From positions 1-64,000 of the forward strand of contig JAGQDJ010000159.1 in NCBI GenBank assembly GCA_022885665.1: a stretch of DNA of 64,000 nucleotides, in the 5' to 3' direction. Of this stretch, positions 1 to 9,095 are shown piece by piece (the stretch's first letter is position 1; the number at the start of each line of letters is the position of its first letter). The position numbers were made by a program, and so were the translations under genes. Under the pieces are notes generated by a model. That model saw only the letters and a program-made list of their open reading frames with translations, was not told where the DNA came from and did no database searches. The stretch comes from Triops longicaudatus (Eukaryota > Arthropoda > Branchiopoda > Notostraca > Triopsidae).

Positions 1-1639
1 CTTGACTTCTGGAGCCCTGTCCGTGTAGGAAAGACAGACATAATGGCCAGTGCGGAATCAGTGGAATACTTGGAAAACTGGCTAAACAAATTGAATATTG
101 CTTACACAGTATCCGTTCCTGACGTACAGACGTAAGTAACTTCGCTCGTAATTTACTTATTTCTAGCTGAATATATCATAGATTAATTGATAACGTCGCT
201 CGCATTCCTCGCGTCCAAGCCGGACCTCGTTCTGCGCTTTACAACCTTACCTGGGATGATTACTATCCATTAGCTGATGTAAGCAATGCTATATGCTATA
301 TGTTACAGCTGTACAATATTTTGAGCAGTGCAATTTTTCGTTAGATTGAAGGATTTGCCTACGCGTTAGCAAGCGCTTATCCCGATAAAGTTACCGTATC
401 GTCCGCTGGCAAAAGTGTCCAGGGTCGCGATCTTACTTTGATCAAACTCAGCACAGGTGGCTCGGGAAAGAATGCTATCTTCATTGACGGAGGTACTGTT
501 GCCAGATTAGGTTTCAATTTTCATGCAACGTCAATAATGTGTACAGGCATCCACGCTCGTGAATGGATCTCTCCCGCTACTGTTACTTGGTTGGTGCAGG
601 AGTTAGTCGAAAACTACGCCGCCCACCCTCAATATTTGGATAACTTGGATTGGTACATTATGCCCGTCATTAATCCTGACGGTTACGAATTCTCATTCTC
701 TGATGTAAGTTAAAGCGAAAGTACTTAAAATAGTAGTAAACAGTACAGCAAAAAAAAGTTCCCTAGGATCGCTTATGGCGCAAGAATCGTGGCGTTACTA
801 ATCACGAAAAATGCCTTGGAGTCGATTTGAACCGGTAATATTCCATCAGAATATATGGTCTATGTAGCTAACGTTTCATTTCTTATTTTAAATTTTACAG
901 AAACTTCGGATTTCACTGGAATGGTTAGTATAAATTAAGTTCAACACATTCCCAGTTTTGAACATTTTGTCTTCAGAGGGTGGGTCAAGTGACAATGGGT
1001 GTTTGGAAACCTACCACGGTCCCAGCGCCTTTTCTGAGCCTGAATCGCAAGTAGTACGTGATACTATTCTAAGCGTTGCCAGCCAAACCAAAGTTTACCT
1101 GACTTTCCACTCCTTCGGACAAGTAAAAAGTGGCATGAATTTGCCTTTGAAAAACGTTCCTCTTCGAACGATGCGCCTGATTTTTTTTTTTCATCTAATA
1201 GTATTGGTTATTCCCCTGGGGATTCACTTCCGACTTACCAGACGATTATGAACAGCTGGTATATGTGCTACATGCATTTTTTAAGAAAATTAATTTTTGG
1301 AACACCATTTATAGAACAACCTAGCTATGGCCGCTACGTCGGCATTGACAGCTGTTTACGGCACAGAATACACCGTTGGAACGTCCACCAATGTTTTATG
1401 TAAGCCATTCATACAAATCGAATAATTTGATAGCTACTCATTTCTTTATCATAGACGTAGCTAGCGGTGGCTCTGACGACTGGGCCAAGGGTGGAGCGGG
1501 GATCTCGTATGCTTACACCGTTGAATTACGCGACACCGGAACCTACGGATTCGTATTACCTCCCAGCGAAATCATGCCAACTGTTACTGAGACTTGGGAA
1601 GCGATTAAAGTTGTGGCCGACGCCACCATTACTATGTAG
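1..1639 (+). CDS. M14A metallocarboxypeptidase, B-like (CP1), 5' partial
   Basis: Zinc carboxypeptidase, probably a secreted digestive or processing enzyme that removes C-terminal residues. Exons: 1-131, 182-278, 345-492, 547-704, 767-834, 901-923 (a 23-nt microexon), 977-1122, 1202-1258, 1315-1399, 1455-1639; all phases agree, giving 365 visible residues. The first exon is the end of the activation propeptide; signal peptide and start lie upstream of the window. Seen in order: zinc motif GIHAREW (His69/Glu72 of bovine CPA numbering), WRKNR (Arg127), DLNRNF (Asn144-Arg145), FHSFGQ (zinc His196, with Phe for Tyr198), LYVASGGSDDW (Tyr248 and Asp255) and VELRDTG (Glu270). All zinc ligands and the catalytic Glu are intact. 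Asp255 in the S1' pocket is the carboxypeptidase B state, so I infer a preference for C-terminal Lys/Arg. It is homologous exon for exon to the gene at 4809-6672. Confidence 0.93.
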
Positions 1640-1653
1640 AGAATTACGCATCA

Positions 1654-1659
1654 AATAAA
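1654..1659 (+). promoter_or_regulatory. Poly(A) signal of CP1
   Basis: AATAAA lies 14 nt after the CP1 stop codon, implying a very short 3' UTR. Confidence 0.6.
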
Positions 1660-1720
1660 GGGCCTGTTGGTTTCCGTAACCTCTATACAATTTTGAAAAT
1701 ATAAATCGTCTAATTGTTCC

Positions 1721-1772
1721 GAAATTCACAAAAATACATTTGCGTTACTGAAAATGTATTTGTGTGAATTTC
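1721..1772. repeat. 21-bp inverted repeat (stem-loop)
   Basis: Left arm 1721-1741 and right arm 1752-1772 are complementary at 20 of 21 positions, around a 10-nt loop. It lies between the CP1 3' end and the third carboxypeptidase fragment. It could be a tiny foldback element, a duplication scar or a structured RNA; nothing else distinguishes these. Confidence 0.75.
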
Positions 1773-1774
1773 AC

Positions 1775-1837
1775 ACGACTGTTACTGAAACTTGGGAGAG
1801 TATAAAGGTTGTTGCTGATGCCACCATAAATATGTAG
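1775..1837 (+). pseudogene. C-terminal fragment of a third carboxypeptidase copy
   Basis: These 63 nt read as TTVTETWESIKVVADATINM plus stop. CP1 ends TVTETWEAIKVVADATITM and CP2 ends AVETWESIKVLADFAMGL. Only this last piece of the final exon is present: the catalytic GGSDDW/ELRD part upstream is missing and the preceding sequence is the hairpin at 1721-1772. It is therefore a relic of a tandem copy and not a working exon. The final residues (INM against ITM) show it is not a simple recent copy of the CP1 end. Confidence 0.85.
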
Positions 1838-2767
1838 ATAAACACAATTGGTTTAAAGGCAGTGACCTTACACGTATTCCCTGTTCAGAGAAACTTTATT
1901 AAAACCTTCAACCGAAATGTCTTCAATTTCTTTAAAACTTTAGAAAAGGTAACTGCAAATTTATATAAAATTCACGACCTGTTCTTCTAACTAAGTGTGC
2001 ACAATAAACTTTGGAACGGTTATGGAAATGCCACATTAAATAATTTTCGTATTTTCTTAAGCATATCTGCTTAGCCACGATGGAAGTAAAGCGCTTTTGT
2101 GGTATTCAGAAACTTTTCGGAAGAGTGTCAGATTGATTTCGAAGTTTATGCATTTAATTAAATACAATAAACTTAGAAACCGAAAAGTTTCTTATTATCA
2201 CTACAATCAGCATTTTAAAAACATATTTCTTGAGCAAGTGTCTATAAAATTGGATAAGTCGAATTGCAGCCATTGTCCTGAAAGTCATTCAACCTAAGTA
2301 GAAGTGTAAACAAGAAACTCCAAAATGGTACACCAGACATTTGGAATTTTAATATAAAATATTACTCTTAAATCAATTCCGAGCAAGACAATACGAGAAA
2401 ACGTATAATGTTCGAAGCCCTAAAAACTTCGAACATTTTGAGCCCAGCTTAGAAAACTAAACGAGCCATGTTTCGAGGAAATTATTAGCTTGCACCTACG
2501 GAAAAATATGTCACTGTTTCACAAACGCCACTGTTAACTTTGTGAAACATGGAACCTTGATTCAAGAATCACGCCCACTGGCGGGCAAAATCTCCTAGGT
2601 TGAAGTTCATTGTTACAGTTTCTGTTTTTAGAGTATAAAATCCAACTTATCAGATATCGTATGAAGCCGATGTATTCGGTATAAAAAAGATACACAGTTA
2701 CAGTTAAAAGATATACAGAGGCTTATATTTTACAAAATCATGCCGATATGCATCCACGAAACACTGT
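1838..2767. other. Intergenic, no gene seen
   Basis: AT-rich sequence between the carboxypeptidase relic and the end of the Tyr-rich gene. The one open stretch, near 2.1-2.3 kb, has no recognisable features. It presumably holds the 3' UTR of the minus-strand gene. Confidence 0.5.
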
Positions 2768-3326
2768 TTAGGGGTCTTCCATACAAGGCTCCTCTTCGCA
2801 TGGAGGGGCCGTGGCCGGTTCTTCGCAAGGTGCATCTGGCGGACAATCTTCTGGTTCTTCGCACGGACCTTCACACTGTTCTGGTTCTTCAGGCACCATA
2901 GGGGGCTTCGGCATTTCCTCGACAGTCGATGGCTTTGGCTTCTCGTAAGAATAAGCCTGGTACGAGGATTTTTGTTCGTAGGGTTTCGGTTGATAAGTGT
3001 TCATTTCATAAGTGGGCATGACCGGTGCGTTATATTCCATTTTCTTGTAATAGGGCTTTGCCTCGTAAGTTGGCTGCTTTCCATAGGATTTAACGTCGTA
3101 AGATGGTCTCTCTTCATAGGGGTTTGCACCATAACTGGACATTTTTTGATAAGAACCACCGTAAGACATAGGTTGCCCATAATATGACCCAGGGAACGCG
3201 GCAGTAGCGGTGAAGAATACAGTCACCGACAAAAACTAAAATGGAAGAATGAGGAAGAATGAGTATTAGTTTTTAGCCTTATGTAGCAGCAAAAATTATA
3301 AAGCTACTTACCGTGTTTAAATGCAT
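2768..3326 (-). CDS. Secreted Tyr-rich protein with acidic Cys-Pro-Glu tail, unknown
   Basis: Two exons: 3312-3326 (five codons, MHLNT) and 2768-3235, giving 160 residues. The N-terminus MHLNTFLSVTVFFTATA is a good signal peptide, so the product is secreted. The middle (about residues 20-95) is a run of imperfect 6-8 residue units built on Tyr with Ser/Lys/Pro, such as PSYDVKSYGKQPTYEAKPYY. The last 50 residues are acidic and rich in Pro and Cys, with repeated PCEEP-like units and six to seven cysteines. Family not recognised. Tyr-rich low-complexity proteins with signal peptides are often cuticle, eggshell, peritrophic or adhesive components, where Tyr can be cross-linked, but that is inference. 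The tiny signal-peptide exon followed by the body exon is also common in arthropod cuticle genes. A TATA box is present upstream. Confidence 0.85.
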
Positions 3327-3423
3327 TTTAATTCTTTCTAAACTTGCTTACAAAGCTGATAGCTGCTTTACTTGTTTCTTCAGACGCTGAGGAGGGGATG
3401 GCCTCTTACAACATCATGCCGGG

Positions 3424-3431
3424 TATTTATA
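3424..3431 (-). promoter_or_regulatory. TATA box of the Tyr-rich gene
   Basis: TATAAATA on the minus strand, about 100 nt upstream of the ATG at 3326, implying a start site near 3395-3400. A strong TATA suits a highly expressed, tissue-specific structural gene. Confidence 0.6.
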
Positions 3432-4808
3432 CTGATTTCTATACACTACACTGCATTGACAACATTTTTCCTTGTCTTACGTAAAGTTGACAAATTTCAA
3501 TCCCTTAAGCCTATGTTTCTTTAAGCTGTGAACTTAACGTAAAATTCAACGAAAATATTTACAAGGTCGTATACGTAACACGTGAAATAGAATTCTCGTA
3601 AGTGCATTCCCTTGCGCCTTAGTGGCAAAGCATATCTGTCATTCCTAGTCCGTTGAGGCAAAATTTCCGTTCATGGCAAGGAGCAAGAAATTCCATTACA
3701 AAATATTTTGAAAGCCTAACGTAAATCCGAATTAATTGAAGCATTTGCATTTCCTTCCGGAATTTCTGTTCGCTGTTTTGGTCGTGTAAACGAGATCCAT
3801 TTTTAGAAATTTAAACACACGTTCAAAAGCAAAGTTAAACTGGAATTTTTCAAGGCGATATAAATAGCATGTGAAGTTAGATTTTTGGAACATAAACCTC
3901 GTTTATTTCTCTTCAGTGGGTTCAAGATAGGCAACCAAGGTCGTAGTCATGAATAATGCTTCCGAATCCTTCCGCGTCCGCATCTATTCTTTTGATTCTC
4001 GGAAAAAGATTACCCACGTTACGCAAGGTCAAGTCCTTAACTTGCAACGTTCCTTGCCCAGTTTACAGTGGGCAAGCTAAATATCACAATCAAGCTTTCG
4101 AGTTTATTACAAGAATCTGACCAATAGTTTGCCTCTGAGACCGGAAAGAGGTTGTTGACGAAGCCTATACCGAGAAAGCTCAACATGTAGCTTTTTTATT
4201 TTACCAAGTTTAATGGACGTTCGAAGTGATTTAGAACTATAAGAAACGACAGTCCGTCCAATTATACAGCCTCTCACGCGAGAGTTTCGAAGTTGGGTAT
4301 ACACTTGATAGCGTAGCACGAATCCACTATAGATCAAATCCTTACGTAGGGCAAAGAACAAAAGACTTTAGTGTTCTGCGCATTTGTCGTGAAAGCGATA
4401 TTGATCCTTGTTAAGTATACAAGCCCGCAAACGTTGGTGTGAAGGAATTATTTTTTAACATATAGCAATTTTGTTAGAAATGCATTGTACTACTTTCGCA
4501 GTAGGACAAGTTAACAGCAGTGTCATACGTAGGTATAGGTCATAGGTAGCACGCCTTCATTCCCCGCCACCTAAAAAAAGGAAAAAGTTTAAATGCTGTC
4601 GATCTCCTCACCGAGTCTTTGTATTATTTATTTTAAAACTATCAACGGAAAATATCACCGACATATTTCACTTTCTACTGTTCAATTACTATAAATAGTA
4701 AGCAACGCAGCGTATTAGTAATTTAACTAGCACGTACGCTGTAGAATTGTATTGTGAAGCAGATTTTGGACATCCAATAGAATATTTCTTCAGGAAGCAA
4801 GTAATTTT
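3432..4808. other. Intergenic, no gene seen
   Basis: AT-rich sequence between the Tyr-rich gene promoter and the CP2 stop codon. I found no coding exon, RNA gene or clear repeat. Confidence 0.5.
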
Positions 4809-6672
4809 TCAGAGTCCCATAGCAAAATCTGCCAACACTTTGATGCTTTCCCACGTTTCGACGGCAGTGTCTTGTATTTGCTCCGGAGGCAGTAAAAATC
4901 CATACTCGCCCTGGTCTCGTAATTCAATAACGTATGTGTAATTAATCATGGCAGCACCTTTCGACCAGTCGTCACTACAGCCTGAAGCTTTGCCTGTACC
5001 AAAATCATTAACCCTTAGCTTGTGCGACAGGGAATTTAAAGCATTACCTAGGAGATTAGTCGACGTTCCAATAGTGTACTGGGTACCGAAAACTGCCGAT
5101 AAAGCCTGTGTTGCGTTCAATGCTAAGGCGTGCTAAAGGAAACGTGACATTATTGCGGACGAAAGATTAGTTTCCTAAGTCTGCGTTACTTGTGTCAGCT
5201 TAGTTTATGGTCAAGACAAGACACCGACACGGATTGTTTTCTTGCTTAACCATAGTTAAGCTGTCAACAAAACGCAATGTAAGGTAAAATAACCTACCAA
5301 GGCATCATAGTCTTCGGGGTAGTCGGTCGTGAAGCCCCATGGTGTCAACCACCACTACAAGAGTTCTTACATTAATTACTTTTTAAGATGACAATGTCTT
5401 TAATACCTGTCCGTACGAATGTAGAGCAATATACATTGCCGCTCTGTCTTTAATGCCGTTTATGACATCACGCATGGCACGGGATTCAGGTTCGGAAAAC
5501 GCTTCTGGGCCGTGATATGTTTCATAACATTCGGCGTTGCTAGAGCCACCCTCTGTACCGTTATTTCAGTTTTAGTTTGAAATCTCACTACCTATTTTTG
5601 TGCTCTCTCGGTATTACCATTCCAGTGAAAATCGAAGTTCCGGTTTAAATCCACACCCCTGCAATGACCATGATACGATCCCGCACGGTTCTTGCGCCAC
5701 ATGCGATCCTAAAAAGAAGAATGGCAAAACTTCGTAGTTCGTGCTAGGAAAGTTTCTAATTCTTACCTCAGTAAACGCGTATGTGTAACCATCAGGGTTA
5801 GCGGCAGGCATGATAACCCATTCTAAGTTATCTAAATACTGAGGATGTTTATCATAATTCTCTACGAGCTCCCGGATAAGCCAAGTAGCTACCGCAGGCC
5901 CAATGAACTCGCGAGCATGAATACCTGGAATCATGGCAATAGTGAAGCTTAAGTTAACGACCAAGTTAGGGAAATGAACCTCCGTCCATGTAGATGACAT
6001 TCTTGCCGGTGCCTGTGCCCAACTTTACGACGGTGATATTGCGACCTTCTACGCTCTGTCCTCCAATGCTGACGCTTACTCGGTCGGGGTATAGTTCAGC
6101 CAAAGCGTACGCGAATTCCTCAATCTGCGTTGCAAGTTAAGATACAACGTAAATACCCGGGATATTTTAACATAAAAAAAATATTCGTACTTCACTGAGA
6201 GAATGGTAACTGTCCCAGGTGAGGTTATACATGGGTGATCTCGGTCCGTGCGCAGTAGAGGAAATACGGTTTCTTTCGATCAAACTTTTCAAAAAATATA
6301 ATCAATGTAACGTAAAAATTAATCACAACATTTTTGTTATACCTTTGGACATCATTAATCATAAGATGGTAGGTAAGGCCCTTGGTCATCAAAAATGATT
6401 CCAGCCAATCGATCGTTTCCGGAGACACCATAATATCCGTTTTGTGGAGTCGGGGTGAAGTCCAGAAGTCAAACGCACCTGTTTGCTCTAAATCTTCCAA
6501 AATACGAACCGTTTCTAGCGAGTCTGGTCGTACACGCAATACTCGGTACCTAGGAAACAACCCTGGTCAAATGTGGAATATATATTTTTAACAGACCTTA
6601 CCCATCATAACGTCGTGCGCTAGCAAAGTAAAGCAGTGCTAACCACACGCAGCAAATCCTGGTGAACATCAT
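4809..6672 (-). CDS. M14A metallocarboxypeptidase paralog with Tyr248 replaced (CP2), complete
   Basis: Ten exons: 6602-6672, 6343-6549, 6191-6284, 5980-6124, 5767-5924, 5618-5708, 5407-5552, 5298-5354, 5048-5132, 4809-4993. All phases agree, giving 412 residues, a normal length for the family. Residues 1-20 are a signal peptide; 24 to about 110 are the activation propeptide (GYRVLRVRP...). The catalytic domain has HARE (His175, Glu178), WRKNR, DLNRNF, ALHSYGQ (zinc His300) and VIELRDQ (Glu375). The last three coding exons are 57, 85 and 185 nt, identical to CP1. The codon split by the last intron is TAC (Tyr248) in CP1 but GGC here (Gly352), and the next residues read KASGCSDDW. Asp255 is kept. 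Zinc binding and the general base look intact, so activity may be changed rather than lost. The first of two adjacent ATGs was chosen as start. Confidence 0.93.
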
Positions 6673-7214
6673 CTTCAAGGAACCCAACGGCGACTCCGTG
6701 TAAGATTTCCAATCTCACTTTTGAACTGCCGCATTCATACCGAAATCGAACGGGGACAATGGGCTATCAGGTTTTCCATTACGCTGATGAGAACCACACA
6801 TGTTCAATTTCCCATACGTTGGGCAAATCCGTCCAAGAGCGTGAAAAACGGACGTCAACGCACGATTTCTGCTGAGAAATGGATATAAAGCGTGAATAAC
6901 ATGCCCGGAGCACGTGTTGATAAGCCAGAAGTACGTGGAGCAAATTGTCTTAATTCCCCTCATACAAAGTGCTCTTTATGCCTACTGACGTCAAAAGCTA
7001 TTCAGCGATCCCTTTGTCGGAAAACCCGTTGACCCTTTTCTTCTCCTGAACGGGTAGCGTAGCAAAATGCCTGGAGGCGTAGAAAAACTCGACAACTACA
7101 ACACAACAAAAGCGTTCTTAACATACTATGAAACGCACTACACGTAGCATCTGTTGTGGTGCAGTTTCTTGGGGGATAGTTTTATTGATTGGTAAATGAT
7201 TTTATTCCTCAATT
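6673..7214. promoter_or_regulatory. Divergent intergenic region between CP2 and mos
   Basis: 542 nt separate the divergent CP2 and mos start codons, so both promoters should lie here unless there are upstream non-coding exons. I see no clear TATA box at the expected distance for either gene. Confidence 0.4.
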
Positions 7215-8597
7215 ATGACATCGCCCTCCATTTTACGTTTTACAAATTTCGGCACGGTAAAGCCACCCTCATCTCCTTTGGCACAGAAACGTAATTTGAG
7301 CTCACGTGAGAACGTGACGAAAGCTACTGTTGCGATCCTCAGCCCACAAGTCAACAATAATCAAATCAAGAACAAACCCCTTGTTTCTACCTCATCTACG
7401 GAAGACATAGTGGGAGTGCACAATGCGAGAGGAGCATCGAATGGCCGATACACCAGTGTTGCCAGGGCGCTGTTTCCGTGTACAAATGGCAACCTTACAA
7501 GAGCAGTATGTAAAAATGAAACCCCAAAATGCGACCGAAAAGTCCCGGCAATTTTGGTTACAGAATCACCACAAGTAAAGCAGAATAATTCCCCTTCCCC
7601 GCTACCCAGACTCTTTATGGACGTCAATAGCCCTGCAAGGTTAGATGGCACAAATTATGTCGACTACCCTGCGTCCTTAGTGATTGGCAAAGGTAGCTTT
7701 GGTACAGTATGCACTGGATGCTACAAAGGTAAATTATTTCTCTTCGTTTATTACGTTAGCTTCCTCAGTATTTGTAAGTTGCAAATTAATTAGGAAGGAA
7801 AGTAGCAGTTAAGATAATGGCAAATGGCAAACTACAGCCCGGTACTATAGAGAGTGAAAAGAACGCATTGTTGCTAAGTCACCAACACGTTATTCAACTC
7901 CTGCTTATCGAAGAATTAGCCGAATACACCATCATCGTAATGGAACACTGGGGAATCGTCAACTTGCAAAACGTGTTGGATGCTGCTCCACTAAGTTTTC
8001 ATCAAGCAGTCAAGTAAGAGAAACGTATGACTAACTGGACTATGTCGACTCAGCTGTGCTCATTCGTTTAGTTATGCCAGGCAGGTAGCGTTGGGTCTTC
8101 AGTACGTCCACGACAACGCAATTCTACACTTGGACGTCAAGCCTAACAACATTCTGATTAAGAACGATATGTGCAAATTAAGCGACTTTGGTTGTTCAAA
8201 GAAGCTGTCGGAACCCATCGAAATGCAACTCCAAGTAAGATCTTAGAAAATGCCTGTGCGTTCAAGATTGACACGTATCATATAGGCTTTGGGTACTGTG
8301 TCCTACTGTGCACCGGAAATCTTACGTGGCCGTGTGCCTACCACTAAAGCCGATGTTTACTCTTACGGAATTTTACTATGGCGACTGATTTCGAGCAGGA
8401 ACCCTTTTGAAGGAGAAAATCAATACGTTATCATCTACGGAGTCGTTTCCCAAAAGGCTCGTCCCAAGCCTCTACCCAAAGCTGATCAAAGATACATTAC
8501 TCTATACGAGCAATGCTGGAACGCTGACCCTGATGCCAGGCCAGAAATGTCACAGATATTGAAAAGCCTTAATCTCCTTCAAGAAAATGAATTTTAA
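7215..8597 (+). CDS. mos: Mos-type serine/threonine kinase
   Basis: Four exons: 7215-7728, 7794-8013, 8072-8234, 8286-8597; phases agree, 402 residues. Mos is the germline MAP kinase kinase kinase that activates MEK/ERK during oocyte meiosis. The kinase domain starts near residue 150: glycine loop GKGSFGTV (158-165), Lys178 in VAVKIM, catalytic loop HLDVKPNN (264-271, Asp266), DFGCS (283-287), and CAPEIL (307-312). Leu in place of the usual Arg of HRD, followed by DFGCS, is the pattern I know from Mos proteins. The later segment about KADVYSYGILLW and the short C-terminus also fit. About 150 residues precede the kinase domain, Ser/Thr/Asn-rich and without recognised domains, making it longer than vertebrate Mos (about 346 residues). 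It converges with LSM5, stops 76 nt apart. A different TKL/RAF-like kinase is less likely. Confidence 0.88.
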
Positions 8598-8672
8598 AAT
8601 ATTGTGAATAATCAAAAATGATTTTGTATTTTAAGATCCGGAAGAAAAAAATACGCAACAGAAAACAAGGGT

Positions 8673-8678
8673 TTTATT
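8673..8678 (-). promoter_or_regulatory. Poly(A) signal overlapping the LSM5 stop codon
   Basis: The last codon and stop are GAA TAA followed by AA, so AATAAA (8678 down to 8673) is formed by the coding end itself. The 3' UTR would be only about 15-30 nt, which keeps the transcript clear of the convergent mos stop at 8597. Confidence 0.65.
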
Positions 8679-9095
8679 CAGGACCTTCTCCACCGGGAAC
8701 GAGCTACAACCAAGAAACAAAGGAAACATTACATTAGCAAAACTAAACTTAAATTTCTGGAGCGAAACGGTTCCAGCTTTAAGGCACGGAAATGTCAGAT
8801 TACCATGGTTATATTATTCCCATTCAGCAGGATCTGATCTAGCTTGGTGATTCGCCTGCCTTCGGGAGTAGATTCGAATTCAGTTACATCTTCCAAAACC
8901 ATATTTACGAAGTCATCAAATCCCAAAAGCGTTCCCACGATTTCTTTGTCATTTTTCATAATAATATGGATTCGGGAACCGATGCACTTGTCGACCAATT
9001 CTGCACAAACGAAAAATATCAACTTTTTTGCATTTCACAACGAACTTAATACCTAACGGTAATAAAGTAGGAGCCGCAGTGATACCACTAGCCAT
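8674..9095 (-). CDS. LSM5: U6 snRNA-associated Sm-like protein LSM5
   Basis: Three exons: 9053-9095, 8804-9000, 8674-8703; 89 residues. LSM5 is one subunit of the heptameric LSM2-8 ring that binds the U6 snRNA 3' end in the nucleus, and of the LSM1-7 ring in mRNA decay. The sequence is nearly the same as other animal LSM5 proteins: LELVDKCIGSRIHIIMK (Sm1 start), KEIVGTLLGFDDFVNMVLED and ILLNGNNITM (Sm2). The family's conserved end LVPGGEGPE is encoded by the separate 30-nt last exon; reading past its donor gives a false stop after NITMVI. The start MASGITAAPTLLPL matches the usual short N-terminus. Confidence 0.96.

Noticed and set aside
4809..6672. CP2 as a pseudogene
   Set aside because: All ten exons are open with correct splice sites and phases and all zinc ligands are kept; only specific pocket residues differ.
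8795..9022. LSM5 as a 75-residue truncated protein ending NITMVI
   Set aside because: The end is intron read-through. A GT donor after NITM and a 30-nt exon encoding LVPGGEGPE, plus a first exon encoding MASGITAAPTLLPL, restore the full protein.
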